DNA of 64,000 bases from Lobosporangium transversale (Eukaryota > Mortierellomycota > Mortierellomycetes > Mortierellales > Mortierellaceae), in the NCBI RefSeq assembly GCF_002105155.1, contig NW_019028989.1, positions 434,001 to 498,000 of the forward strand, in the 5' to 3' direction. The notes under the pieces are model-generated. The model was given only the letters and a program-made list of their open reading frames with translations. It was not told where the DNA came from and ran no database searches. Positions within the stretch are counted from its first letter, which is position 1. Every line of letters starts with the position of its first letter. The position numbers and the translations under genes were made by a program. Below, piece by piece: positions 1 to 9,380 of the stretch.

Positions 1-1717
1 CATCCTAGCCCAAGTCCATATCACAACCATGAGACCCAAGAGGAGGAATGGTGAAGAGAGGGACGTGAGAGGTGTTCACCGTCATGAGATTACTGAACAA
101 ATAAAAGCCATTCATTCATTTCATTGGTAAAAATAGATCTAAAGAACAGATCCATATCTCGCATTGCAATTCCTATATTTTAATCGTCGTCTCCACAAGG
201 AAAAACAAGGGCCAATTTGCACTTGTTGCAACAGCTCCTTACCCCTTCCATTACTACAGACTCGGTAATGACCCTTTAGTGATTAAGTAATGACGAAGTA
301 GTCTGAAAGATGAGGGAAGAGCAATCCATCAACCTACGTTATCTCTTAGCAAAGCTGTGCTCAAACTAACACCAACGAAATAATAATAATGGGCCAAGGA
401 CAACAGAACGATTGTAATGTGGTAGTTGATGTTAGGTTGAGGTGGTTATAGACAGATGGTGGTCAGGGCAAGGAGATTGTATCTCCTGAAGACAAGGATG
501 GAGGGATTGTATCATGCGACCGGTCTCCGTACATTCAAAATAAAACCATCTATCAGCCATCGAGGGAACATGCTTACTTTATGCAACTGTTCGCGTTGAA
601 TGTTAGTTGAATAAAAGTTAAAAGTTTGGAGGTATAGCGGTGAATAAATGATAACGCGTGTGCAAATGAAAACAGAAAAGGAAATCGAATGTGGATGATA
701 TTACACGGAGGTCTTTTGGAAACAGGTGTAATGGAAGAAGGATGAGAGCGTATGCAGGATACAAGGAAAAGAATGAGAAGAAGAGGCGTATTTGTTACGG
801 ATCAGGAGTGGACACGGTCTCCGACAGCGCGTGTGACGGACAGGAGGCAGTGAGGCTTGACCAAGTAAAATGGGCGAGAGAGAATAATAAATTAGTCAGT
901 TCCCAGAACCATAACCATTATGACACAGAATCAACTTAATGGGATCTCCTTTATTCTATTTTATTTTATCTTTTTTATTTTTTTTGCGGTGTTCAAATGT
1001 CAGAGAGAGCTTCACGAAAATTCGAATCAAAGCCTAGATGTGAGGAACAATAGAAGAATATATAAAAAGGATTTGACTACTCAGAGACGCTAACGCCAGA
1101 TCGTAACGTCAGGTCGTGGACGAAGATATACGAGGAGTGTAGCATGAAATGCTGTGAAAAGAAGGTCGAAAGAAAAGAATAGCCTTCTGTTACTCGATCA
1201 TTTCCTCTTGTACTAAACAATCTGCTAGCCCGTATCCTTGTGGAGGCACCACAAGGAATGAATGATGTATTGCCGCAAGATTATTAGACAGCAATGTAGT
1301 GTACAGAAGACGAACGTAATGTCAGGAACGCTGATAAGAGTCGAGGTGAAGATGAGAATGAAGCTGACTCCATTCTCCTCTTTAGAACAGAAATAAAACA
1401 CAGAGCGTGCTTGCGTGGAACGGTCGGGTTCTATTTTGATAGGTGTGTGCATGGCATGCGATCAGTATCCATTAAAATTCTTGTATCTTTCCGTGTATCA
1501 CAAGTGCTTTGTTGACTGCTGTGCCAATTTGTGATTCCTTAAGCAACTTTCGGAGAATGAAAAAAAGGGGATGAAGAGGTAGAGCCATGGCCCCTATGAT
1601 CATAATCTCTACCCTCGTTCATTCTACATTTTTACATCATTTACAACATGGTATAAATGTGTATGAAGTATTACTGGATTTGTCCTAATTGTGCATCTCA
1701 TTCCCCAAGACTCAATA
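1..1717. other. Region without a recognisable gene
   Basis: I see no conserved protein segment on either strand. The open frames here are at most 82 codons, have no splice-supported continuation and resemble no family I know. The right end is the flank into which the transposon inserted: the bases just before it end in TATA, giving the TA target site at 1718-1719. Confidence 0.5.
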
Positions 1718-1719
1718 TA

Positions 1720-2882
1720 TAGCCCGTTTCATTTGGTCACGATACCTTATATTTTTTAAATTGATTGAATAGACTCAAGCGAAAATTGAATTGTATTGAA
1801 TAGCAACTCTAAATCCGATGTCGTTCGCTACTTGCAAGCTTGGCTCGCTGTCCTCTATTTGCACGCCGAGCGACGGAAGAGGTCAGTGGCTTTGACGTTG
1901 AATAACTGTTATGCGTCACTATGTTTTGCTTCCTTACCTTCACTCTAGCTCTCACGCAACACAATCAAACATGATGATCGTCAAATTCACAGAGTTCCAT
2001 CAAGTAAGTAATAGACTATCTTTTTTTTATCATTTACCTGCGCTTCCTAATTATTTGTGAGTAATCTCTGGTTTCTTACGATGAATAGACGCGGAATCTT
2101 TCGATCCAATGAGAACATCGCAGCTTCCTTCTCCCTTTTCTTTTTTTTGACCTTGGAGGTCGTTACAAGGAGACGCCAGATGTTCTGCTGATTCGAACTG
2201 GCCACTACCCATAGTGGGGAAACTTTTTGAGCAGGTCTTTGACCTTGTGCAAAAGTTTCAGCCCTCCGGTTTTAAAAAGATTCTGTCAAGCATCTGAGTC
2301 TTTTCTTTTTTTTATATTTTCTTTTTCTTTTTCTATGGCTGCTGAGGGATATACGAAGAGACGCCAGACATCTCACTGATTCGTTAACTGCCCACTATTT
2401 ATAGTGATGGAAACTCTTGGTCTTTGACCCTGGTTTCAGCAACCCAGTCGTATCGAATCACAAGGGTTCTGGCTCTATTTCTTTTTTTTTTCTATTTTTT
2501 TTTTCCCCCTCCAAGACATGGTTCCGCCTTGGTTCTTGCTATCTCCTGCCAGCTCGCCAGGTCTGACCACAAGTTGCCGTCTGTTCTCCGTCGCGGAAAA
2601 TGGATAATATGATTATTTTTTTGCATGGTATTACAAACGCAAGGCCTTTATTCAAACCTACAACATGCAACTCGACATCGAGACCAATTTTAACCATCAT
2701 ATATACTCTGAAGTAATATTAGGCCAACCAAGATTTTACCCATTCGCACACTCGGATTCTTAGCAGCTGTCGGGCCGCGGTTTTTGTCGAGGCGTGGATG
2801 AGGATATCGTGGGCAAGACTCTCAACAATGTTTATATTTCGTTGGAATAACAAAAAGCATCAAGCATTAAAGTCGAATAACA
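1720..2882 (+). repeat. Left terminal inverted repeat of the transposon (1163 bp)
   Basis: This arm is the reverse complement of 7162-8512 apart from one extra 188-bp unit present only on the right. The match ends at 2882, where the left arm continues CAATAAAC and the right arm AAAAGCAC. It contains AT-rich and poly(T) stretches and a repeated TGGCGTCT/AGACGCCA motif, but no convincing gene; a 62-codon frame is copied identically in the other arm only because the arms are copies. The arm ends 27 bp short of the stop codon of the nuclease gene. Confidence 0.92.
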
Positions 2883-2908
2883 CAATAAACAATCCTAAAT
2901 GAAGCAAT

Positions 2909-4623
2909 TTATTCTGATCTCTTGCGCTTTCTATTGATCTGGAGGTAAAAAGATGGCCTCACCCATGTATGTTTCACCTCGTCTGTAACCCTCACGCGCT
3001 CCCCGACAGCTTCCTTGGCTTTCAAGTAAGCTGTCTTTGTAGTCTCCAGAATTGGCACTGCTTCCGCAACCACGCTAAGGCTCTTCCTGCCCTTGGGCAC
3101 TTTGACCTTGCCCAATAATCTGGGGATATAAACGGCTTCGTAATCTAGGGTCATCACGAAGATTTCCATTTGACCATCTAAAGCGTGAATTAGCACCACT
3201 GTCTCCGTTTAGGTTTCATGGATCGTAAAAATATACAAGAGTGTAACATACCTTGGACAAGCAGACCCAGGACCGTTGGGTCTTTTACACCCTTGGCGAA
3301 CAAGAGATCTAGTGCCAGCTTCATTTCAGAAAGTAACTTCCTGAAATCTCTATCAAGGAGCTTTTTAGAGGTTCCTGGGGGCTTCACCTCCACTACGAGT
3401 AGAGGCAGGCCGTCGACCATAACCAGGTTATCTGGTCTAAAGCGCTCCGTATAGTATTTCTCCGTTGGGATTCTGCTATCGCTGAAAGCGGAGACGTGTT
3501 ATACCAAGAGTGAAGAAATAACATGTGAATATCCTGCAGAAATGAATGAAGAACAAAGAACTGACAGATCTACTACTCACCAGTATCCCAAAGTCGATGC
3601 GATGGCGCAGATGTAGGGCCTGACGTAGAGCGCGCTGTACGTCGCCTCGTTTTTTTTTATTTTGCCAGGCGACTCCCAAACATCTCGTCCTCGCCAAGTT
3701 TGGTGAAAATGCTCTTGAGCATTTCACTTGCTCCTTCCTGACCCTTTTCAAGAAAGGCGCGATACTCGGAAGCAGAGTTCGACGCCTTTGCTTTCTCCAC
3801 GCAGAATTTGGAAAAATCCAAATCCTGCTCACTCAAGGCTACACTGGTCTCTGTAACCTTGAAAAAGCGCTTGAGTTTACGACGCCCCGCCTTTGAAAAA
3901 TATTTTTCCATAAACTCTTTTGTGAAAATGAAGTTTATGGAGCTAGAAAACACAGTAAGAACTGTATCAGCGTCACGGCCTTCGGTGTGTTCTCAAGCAA
4001 TGAAATAAATGGTAGTAAAAAGCACTCACAGAATATCATGTGGAGAGAGGAGCGTTCCCTGGCGCTCTTCCTCAAGTTTAATGAGTTCTTCTCGTACCTC
4101 CATGAGGGGAGAAGATACATCGAAACCTCCGTTTAAGACCAACCTATCGGTGACCTGACTACTCCTCTCGCCTTCCCCAGTGAGGTGGTTGATAGGCTCA
4201 TCCGCGTCAGACTTGTTAGTCTTGTCAGACTCGTCGGGCTAGTTGTTATTATTTTTATTAATATTGGATCATAATGGAAGTAAACATTGGTTCAACGTTA
4301 AATTATTCGACACATACTTTCAGGTAATTGTTGATGTTTGTTTTTTTTATGCCTTTTAGTAAGGCACGTAAGTTCTCCTTGTAAATGATGATCAGGACTG
4401 AGTCATCTCTTCTTGGTCGCGCCGCCCTCCTGATCTCACTGATAATTTTGCTGAAACTGCTAGCTTCACGATCCACGCCGTATTCCTTGACGGCCCATTC
4501 GACGAAATGGAAAAGGGTAAGATCTTTTGGGCTTGGCCATTTGCCAATTGGAAGTTGAGATATCATAGTATCCAAGTCAACCTTGACCTTTTGAGGCTTC
4601 TGAAAAATTGTGCTGGTGGCCAT
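2909..4623 (-). CDS. Transposon-borne PD-(D/E)xK (restriction-endonuclease-fold) protein, Crinkler-nuclease-like, with one frame break
   Basis: Exons on the minus strand: 4318-4623, 4030-4238, 3581-3942, 3252-3481, 2909-3198, all with GT-AG introns and matching phases; about 465 residues if the frame were continuous. The N-terminal 100 residues (start MATSTIFQ) form a charged helical region. Exon 4 carries the nuclease core: an acidic residue in NLVMVDG, then the strand LPLLVVEVKPPG with the E-x-K pair. The C-terminus is basic (RKRKRSE), a possible nuclear signal. Exon 3 is one base short in an A-run near 3650-3662, which creates a stop before the frame resumes in another phase; the exon length is also one base short of the expected phase. 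This could be a sequencing error or real decay. Family knowledge: such nucleases occur in eukaryotic transposons and are related to nuclease domains of Crinkler-type effectors. DNA cleavage is inferred; a role in transposition or as an effector is open. Confidence 0.75.
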
Positions 4624-4860
4624 TTTTGTTTGGTGAGGTATTTATGAGGTTTGTGAAGAAGTTTTGTGTGAAGCTTTGTGAAGAGTTTTGTGAAGAGGTT
4701 TATTAGTATTGCGAAGAAGTTCAGAGACCTCTTTTTATCTGTGAAAGCGACAAAAATATAACTCCTAACTCCTTTGTGCAACATGAGACAATGCCCCGCC
4801 TCTGGGAATAAGTGGACCAAGCTTACCAGATGAAATCAGGAACATTTGTAACGACTGTGC
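4624..4860 (-). promoter_or_regulatory. Promoter and 5' leader of the nuclease gene
   Basis: Read on the minus strand, a GGCGGGG box (4794-4800) is followed by a TATA-like ATAAAAAG (4731-4738) and a leader with several imperfect copies of CTTCACAAA up to the ATG at 4623. The GC box also occurs upstream of the transposase gene. Assigned from position and base pattern only. Confidence 0.4.
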
Positions 4861-4951
4861 TAAATGAATAAGCAACATGGATGGAATCAACAGAGTAGGA
4901 AATCAATGCTTTAAGACTGAGGTGGACCACCAGCACATGCTTTTTATTAAC

Positions 4952-6775
4952 TTAGTGGCGGTAAAAACGGGCTGAAGGTGAAGCCGGCATTGAATTATCG
5001 TCTTCCTCCAATTCATCAGGAGCCAAGGATCGAGATGTCGGGATAAGATCAACGTCTTCTTCAACTTCATCAACTTCATCACCAATATCACCATCTTCCA
5101 TGGGCTCAATTAAGACATTGTATCGGCCTCTGGCAGCACCAATCCCAAAAAGCCTGTTGAATGTGGCCTCGGAAAAATCAATCGAATGAAAAATTTGTTC
5201 CAACTCTTCCTGCACCTCGGCCGTCTCGAATGTCTGGCCACGAATTTCCTGCATGTATCTGTAGGCAAAACTAAGGGTTTTTTTCCAGGCAGAAACGAAA
5301 GTTTTAACTTGAACATTTCGGAAGACTTCCTTCAGCATCTGGATAAGTTGATCGGCAGCCATCGATCCGGATATCATGTAAGCTACGCTGTTTTTTATAA
5401 CGCCCCAGATTAATTCAATGGGCTGGAGTTCGCAATGATAAGGAGGTGTCCTAATAATCCAGTGGCCCCCATTCTCTAATGCGATGTCCCAGACCGTGTA
5501 CCGTGGCTGGTAATCAAGGGTCCTTATATAAGCAAGTAGTTCTGACTTGCTTGGCGTTCGATCACCGTTAGAACCGGGTGGAATTCCAAATTGATGAGAT
5601 ATAAGCCATTCCATTATCTCCGATTTCTTATTGGCGGCCGTTGGCTTCCTATCAGGGCAATGGAAATGGTACCTGGCACCATCCATGTGTATTTTACAAG
5701 GACCGAGATTCATCTTTACCAGACTTTGGCAAACCGTCGTAAACAGCTCTTCGAACACCTCGTGGTTAAAATGACCATGATAGTCATGATCATTTGCAAG
5801 AATCTGACTATTGGGCTGCATATGATCGGCGTTTCCCTGAAGAGATGCCTTGCTGTTCGCCGCCCAGATGTGAACACTGTTCTCAACAAACTTCCCCACC
5901 ACCTTCTGTTCGTCACGGTCGTAATAGATGACAAATGCAGCGAACATGACGAGAAGTGGTTGCCGAGATGATTCACACACAATGCCTCCGTCCCGTTCTA
6001 CCCATCGATTTTTTGAGGAATGGTCCAGGTGACAATAGGACTCATCAAGAAATACCTCTGGCATCATAGGGATTAAACCATCGTCAAGCTCCACCAGGTT
6101 CTTGAAACGCTCTGTGAGGTATTTCAGTCGGTATTGCACAATGTGAGGTGCATCGTGCATAAAGTTCCTTCGAACCCCCTTTCCCCAGTAAAAGTTACTT
6201 GCATGTAGGTATCGATGAACTGTTGACCTTGACGTCCTGATACCATGCTCATTTCTGAGCTCATTCACCACTCGTCCAAGTGTATTCGGGATACCTCCCA
6301 GATTAGTTCTCCTGATGATATCCGTGATATGTCCCTGGAGCACTTTATCTTTTGCTTGTGCTTTACGGCCACGTCCCACACCCTTGTTGGGCAACTTCAA
6401 TACCCCTGTCCTTGAGTAGTTGATAGCTGCTAGACAGGAATGTGCATTTACCCCGGTAAGCTTAGCCATCTGCACACACTCTTTCATGCCAAACGATTGT
6501 CTCATCCATTTTTGAAACTCTGGCGGCGCATTGCTGAGCTTTGCGTAGATATGTGCGATTAGGCGGTATTCCTCCTCCGCTACGGTTGTCTTACTAAGTC
6601 GTGGCGGTGCATGAAGACCACCTTCATCCATGCTGATGAGGAAGGGATTATCATTCTCATGTTCTTGAGAAAACATGGATTGGTTGGACTCTTCATAAAT
6701 AAAAGACTCGCTTCTCCGGCTTGCCTGTTCCGCACTAAGTTCTGTGGGGATTAAAGAAAATTGTGCTGAAGACAT
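4952..6775 (-). CDS. IS630/Tc1/mariner-superfamily transposase (607 aa)
   Basis: One uninterrupted exon of 607 codons starting MSSAQFSL. Residues 1-65 look disordered. Residues about 68-200 look like helix-turn-helix DNA-binding domains (KLTGVNAHSCLAAIN; SRSTVHRYLHASNFYW). The catalytic core carries D244 in VFLDESYCHLDH, D365 in KIHMDGARYHFH and E454 in YHCELQPIELIWG, which matches the PIE-x-LW end motif of Tc1-type enzymes. The spacing between the second and third acidic residues is 88, far longer than the 34 of classical Tc1/mariner and nearer to the long-spacer branches of the superfamily. The C-terminal 90 residues are acidic. The enzyme would cut and paste the element at TA sites. All three acidic residues are present and the frame is open, so it may be active. 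Confidence 0.92.
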   Translation of the reverse strand: MSSAQFSLIPTELSAEQASRRSESFIYEESNQSMFSQEHENDNPFLISMDEGGLHAPPRLSKTTVAEEEYRLIAHIYAKLSNAPPEFQKWMRQSFGMKECVQMAKLTGVNAHSCLAAINYSRTGVLKLPNKGVGRGRKAQAKDKVLQGHITDIIRRTNLGGIPNTLGRVVNELRNEHGIRTSRSTVHRYLHASNFYWGKGVRRNFMHDAPHIVQYRLKYLTERFKNLVELDDGLIPMMPEVFLDESYCHLDHSSKNRWVERDGGIVCESSRQPLLVMFAAFVIYYDRDEQKVVGKFVENSVHIWAANSKASLQGNADHMQPNSQILANDHDYHGHFNHEVFEELFTTVCQSLVKMNLGPCKIHMDGARYHFHCPDRKPTAANKKSEIMEWLISHQFGIPPGSNGDRTPSKSELLAYIRTLDYQPRYTVWDIALENGGHWIIRTPPYHCELQPIELIWGVIKNSVAYMISGSMAADQLIQMLKEVFRNVQVKTFVSAWKKTLSFAYRYMQEIRGQTFETAEVQEELEQIFHSIDFSEATFNRLFGIGAARGRYNVLIEPMEDGDIGDEVDEVEEDVDLIPTSRSLAPDELEEDDNSMPASPSARFYRH

Positions 6776-6895
6776 TGTAAAAATTTTGCTGGAATGTGAA
6801 GGAAGATAAAAAGTTGTTTATTATTTGTTGTCAAGAGGGAGCCCTTTATTGAACCCCGCCATAGCCGTCACTAATGTTAGGCCTTCAGTGTATGA
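6776..6895 (-). promoter_or_regulatory. Transposase promoter and 5' leader
   Basis: Reading towards the transposase ATG, the order is ATTAGTGACGGCTATGGCGG, a TATA-like CAATAAAG, then a leader rich in AAC/CTT before the ATG at 6775. A stretch of about 90 bp here matches 58755-58846 in the same window, so it is a defined sequence unit and not random AT-rich DNA. Transcription start not known. Confidence 0.5.
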
Positions 6896-7161
6896 CCTAG
6901 TCTAATGATCGAGATCTACAACAGCAAGAAATTGAATACTTCAGCAGCTTTGTGAAGAAAACGCTATCGATGGCATACAGAAGATATAGCCTTTCTTACC
7001 ATGATCACGCAGACATGTGTGCCATTAGCTGGCATAATTGCAGTCAAGTTTTGCATAATACATGATATATATAAATAAATATTAAGGGTTTATCGAAAAT
7101 ATGCAGCTTTATTGCCTGATAATTCTTGTTGCGCAATTCGAGTATAATGATTGGTGCTTTT

Positions 7162-8512
7162 TGTTATTCGACTTTAATGCTTGATGCTTTTTGTTATTCC
7201 AACGAAATATAAACATTGTTGAGAGTCTTGCCCACGATATCCTCATCCACGCCTCGACAAAAACCGCGGCCCGACAGCTGCTAAGAATCCGAGTGTGCGA
7301 ATGGGTAAAATCTTGGTTGGCCTAATATTACTTCAGAGTATATATGATGGTTAAAATTGGTCTCGATGTCGAGTTGCATGTTGTAGGTTTGAATAAAGGC
7401 CTTGCGTTTGTAATACCATGCAAAAAAATAATCATATTATCCATTTTCCGCGACGGAGAACAGACGGCAACTTGTGGTCAGACCTGGCGAGCTGGCAGGA
7501 GATAGCAAGAACCAAGGCGGAACCATGTCTTGGAGGGGGAAAAAAAAAATAGAAAAAAAAAAGAAATAGAGCCAGAACCCTTGTGATTCGATACGACTGG
7601 GTTGCTGAAACCAGGGTCAAAGACCAAGAGTTTCCATCACTATAAATAGTGGGCAGTTAACGAATCAGTGAGATGTCTGGCGTCTCTTCGTATATCCCTC
7701 AGCAGCCATAGAAAAAGAAAAAGAAAATATAAAAAAAAGAAAAGACTCAGATGCTTGACAGAATCTTTTTAAAACCGGAGGGCTGAAACTTTTGCACAAG
7801 GTCAAAGACCTGCTCAAAAAGTTTCCCCACTATGGGTAGTGGCCAGTTCGAATCAGCAGAGCATCCGGCGTCCCTTCGTATATCCCTCAGCAGCCATAGA
7901 AAAAGAAAAAGAAAATATAAAAAAAAGAAAAGACTCAGATGCTTGACAGAATCTTTTTAAAACCGGAGGGCTGAAACTTTTGCACAAGGTCAAAGACCTG
8001 CTCAAAAAGTTTCCCCACTATGGGTAGTGGCCAGTTCGAATCAGCAGAACATCTGGCGTCTCCTTGTAACGACCTCCAAGGTCAAAAAAAAGAAAAGGGA
8101 GAAGGAAGCTGCGATGTTCTCATTGGATCGAAAGATTCCGCGTCTATTCATCGTAAGAAACCAGAGATTACTCACAAATAATTAGGAAGCGCAGGTAAAT
8201 GATAAAAAAAAGATAGTCTATTACTTACTTGATGGAACTCTGTGAATTTGACGATCATCATGTTTGATTGTGTTGCGTGAGAGCTAGAGTGAAGGTAAGG
8301 AAGCAAAACATAGTGACGCATAACAGTTATTCAACGTCAAAGCCACTGACCTCTTCCGTCGCTCGGCGTGCAAATAGAGGACAGCGAGCCAAGCTTGCAA
8401 GTAGCGAACGACATCGGATTTAGAGTTGCTATTCAATACAATTCAATTTTCGCTTGAGTCTATTCAATCAATTTAAAAAATATAAGGTATCGTGACCAAA
8501 TGAAACGGGCTA
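7162..8512 (-). repeat. Right terminal inverted repeat of the transposon (1351 bp)
   Basis: Inverted copy of 1720-2882 with one additional tandem unit of 188 bp. The outer end GACCAAATGAAACGGGCTA abuts the TA at 8513-8514. The transposase gene points away from this arm. Confidence 0.92.
7677..8052. repeat. Tandem duplication of a 188-bp unit inside the right TIR
   Basis: The landmark TATATCCCTCAGCAGCC occurs at 7691 and again at 7879, 188 bp apart, and the flanking A-rich block, the GGAGGGCTGAAAC block and the AGTGGCCAGTTCGAATCAGC block repeat in the same order. The left arm has this unit once. The difference accounts exactly for the unequal arm lengths (1351 minus 1163). Confidence 0.88.
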
Positions 8513-8534
8513 TACTAGACAACATGACAATATA

Positions 8535-8720
8535 TCGCCAATTTCATTTGGTCATGATACCTTATATTTTTAATGTAAAAACGATGATTGAATTGTTCTG
8601 GTGGCATTTCACTACGTGACGGACTTGCAACAATACTCGCAACAAGCGAGCCAATTGGCTGCCAATACACTCGAAAGTATTCAAAAAATATAAGGTATCA
8701 TGACCAAATGAAACGGGCTA
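8535..8720. mobile_element. 186-bp non-autonomous (MITE-like) relative of the 6.8-kb transposon
   Basis: The right end GACCAAATGAAACGGGCTA is the same as the transposon terminus, and the left end TCGCCAATTTCATTTGGTCA is a diverged copy of it. Both are bordered by TA (8533-8534 and 8721-8722). The inside has no coding capacity but keeps short pieces resembling the subterminal TIR (for example GCGAGCCAA). It is likely a deletion derivative mobilised by the same or a related transposase. Confidence 0.82.
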
Positions 8721-8722
8721 TA

Positions 8723-9380
8723 CTTGACCGTGTATCCAAGACGACATTGTCCTTCCATGATTTATATGTACTATGGCAACCAACAATAACAACGGCAGCA
8801 TCAGTATGTTTTTTTGTGCATGCTCCACTCCACCATCGAGGAACAATATGACACATTCTTTTTTGGTTGGGCTGCCACACATGCTTTAATGTATGTATAT
8901 AATCTGTTTGCTTTAAGTGAATTAAAGCAATGAGGAGATGTGTACAAAGCAAGGAATCGGAATAGCCTTCAATTTGTAAAGCAGTGAAGCATTTGTTGAT
9001 ATGTACCAATTGTTTGATATTTATATTAATATCGGTGTACAAAGAACCATGTCGTACTTTATGAAGAAAACACGCATGTTCAAAAACAGAGCCAGCAGTT
9101 TCATTTTTGTTGAGTGTTGAATATAAAGTCGGTTATTTGCCATGTATTAACCGCTGGACACTCTTCTTTCCTCCTCCTTCTGTCCCATCTTTCCTTCTCT
9201 TGTCCTTCACTGTCCCTCAAGTGAACCTTCCCTCGTCCATCCTCACTCCCAAGCCTAAAATCCCAAAAGAGAGATCCACATTCCTCCTTTATTTCCAATT
9301 CGTTAGCTCACGTCTTCACCCCCTCAACGACTCTATTTTACCCTTCTCTTTTTATTTGTTGACCTATACCCCTCCCTATC
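8723..9380 (+). other. Upstream region of the DUF3712 gene
   Basis: No conserved coding sequence. The last 230 bp are pyrimidine-rich (repeated CTTCC, CCTCC, TCTTT blocks), a composition seen upstream of several genes in this window, and probably form the core promoter and leader of the gene starting at 9381. Confidence 0.4.

Larger units (their letters stand above)
1720..8512 (-). mobile_element. Complete DNA transposon (IS630/Tc1/mariner type) with long TIRs, a transposase gene and a nuclease-fold passenger gene
   Basis: Both outer ends read TAGCCCGTTTCATTTGGTCA going inwards, and each is bordered by TA (1718-1719 and 8513-8514), the target duplication expected for this superfamily. The arms are very long inverted repeats, about 1.16 kb on the left and 1.35 kb on the right, and look almost identical. 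Between them lie two genes on the minus strand: a transposase (4952-6775) and, downstream of it, a spliced PD-(D/E)xK nuclease-fold gene (2909-4623). The intact transposase frame and matching arms suggest recent insertion or recent gene conversion. The passenger gene has one single-base frame break, so only part of the cargo may be functional. Confidence 0.9.

Noticed and set aside
2424-2612. 62-codon frame in the left TIR, with an identical one at 7432-7620
   Set aside because: The identity comes from the inverted repeat itself; the frame starts with TTG, is T-run rich (poly-Phe) and has no family resemblance.
5591-5971. 126-codon plus-strand frame within the transposase
   Set aside because: It lies antisense to the conserved catalytic domain; the minus-strand protein is clearly the real one.
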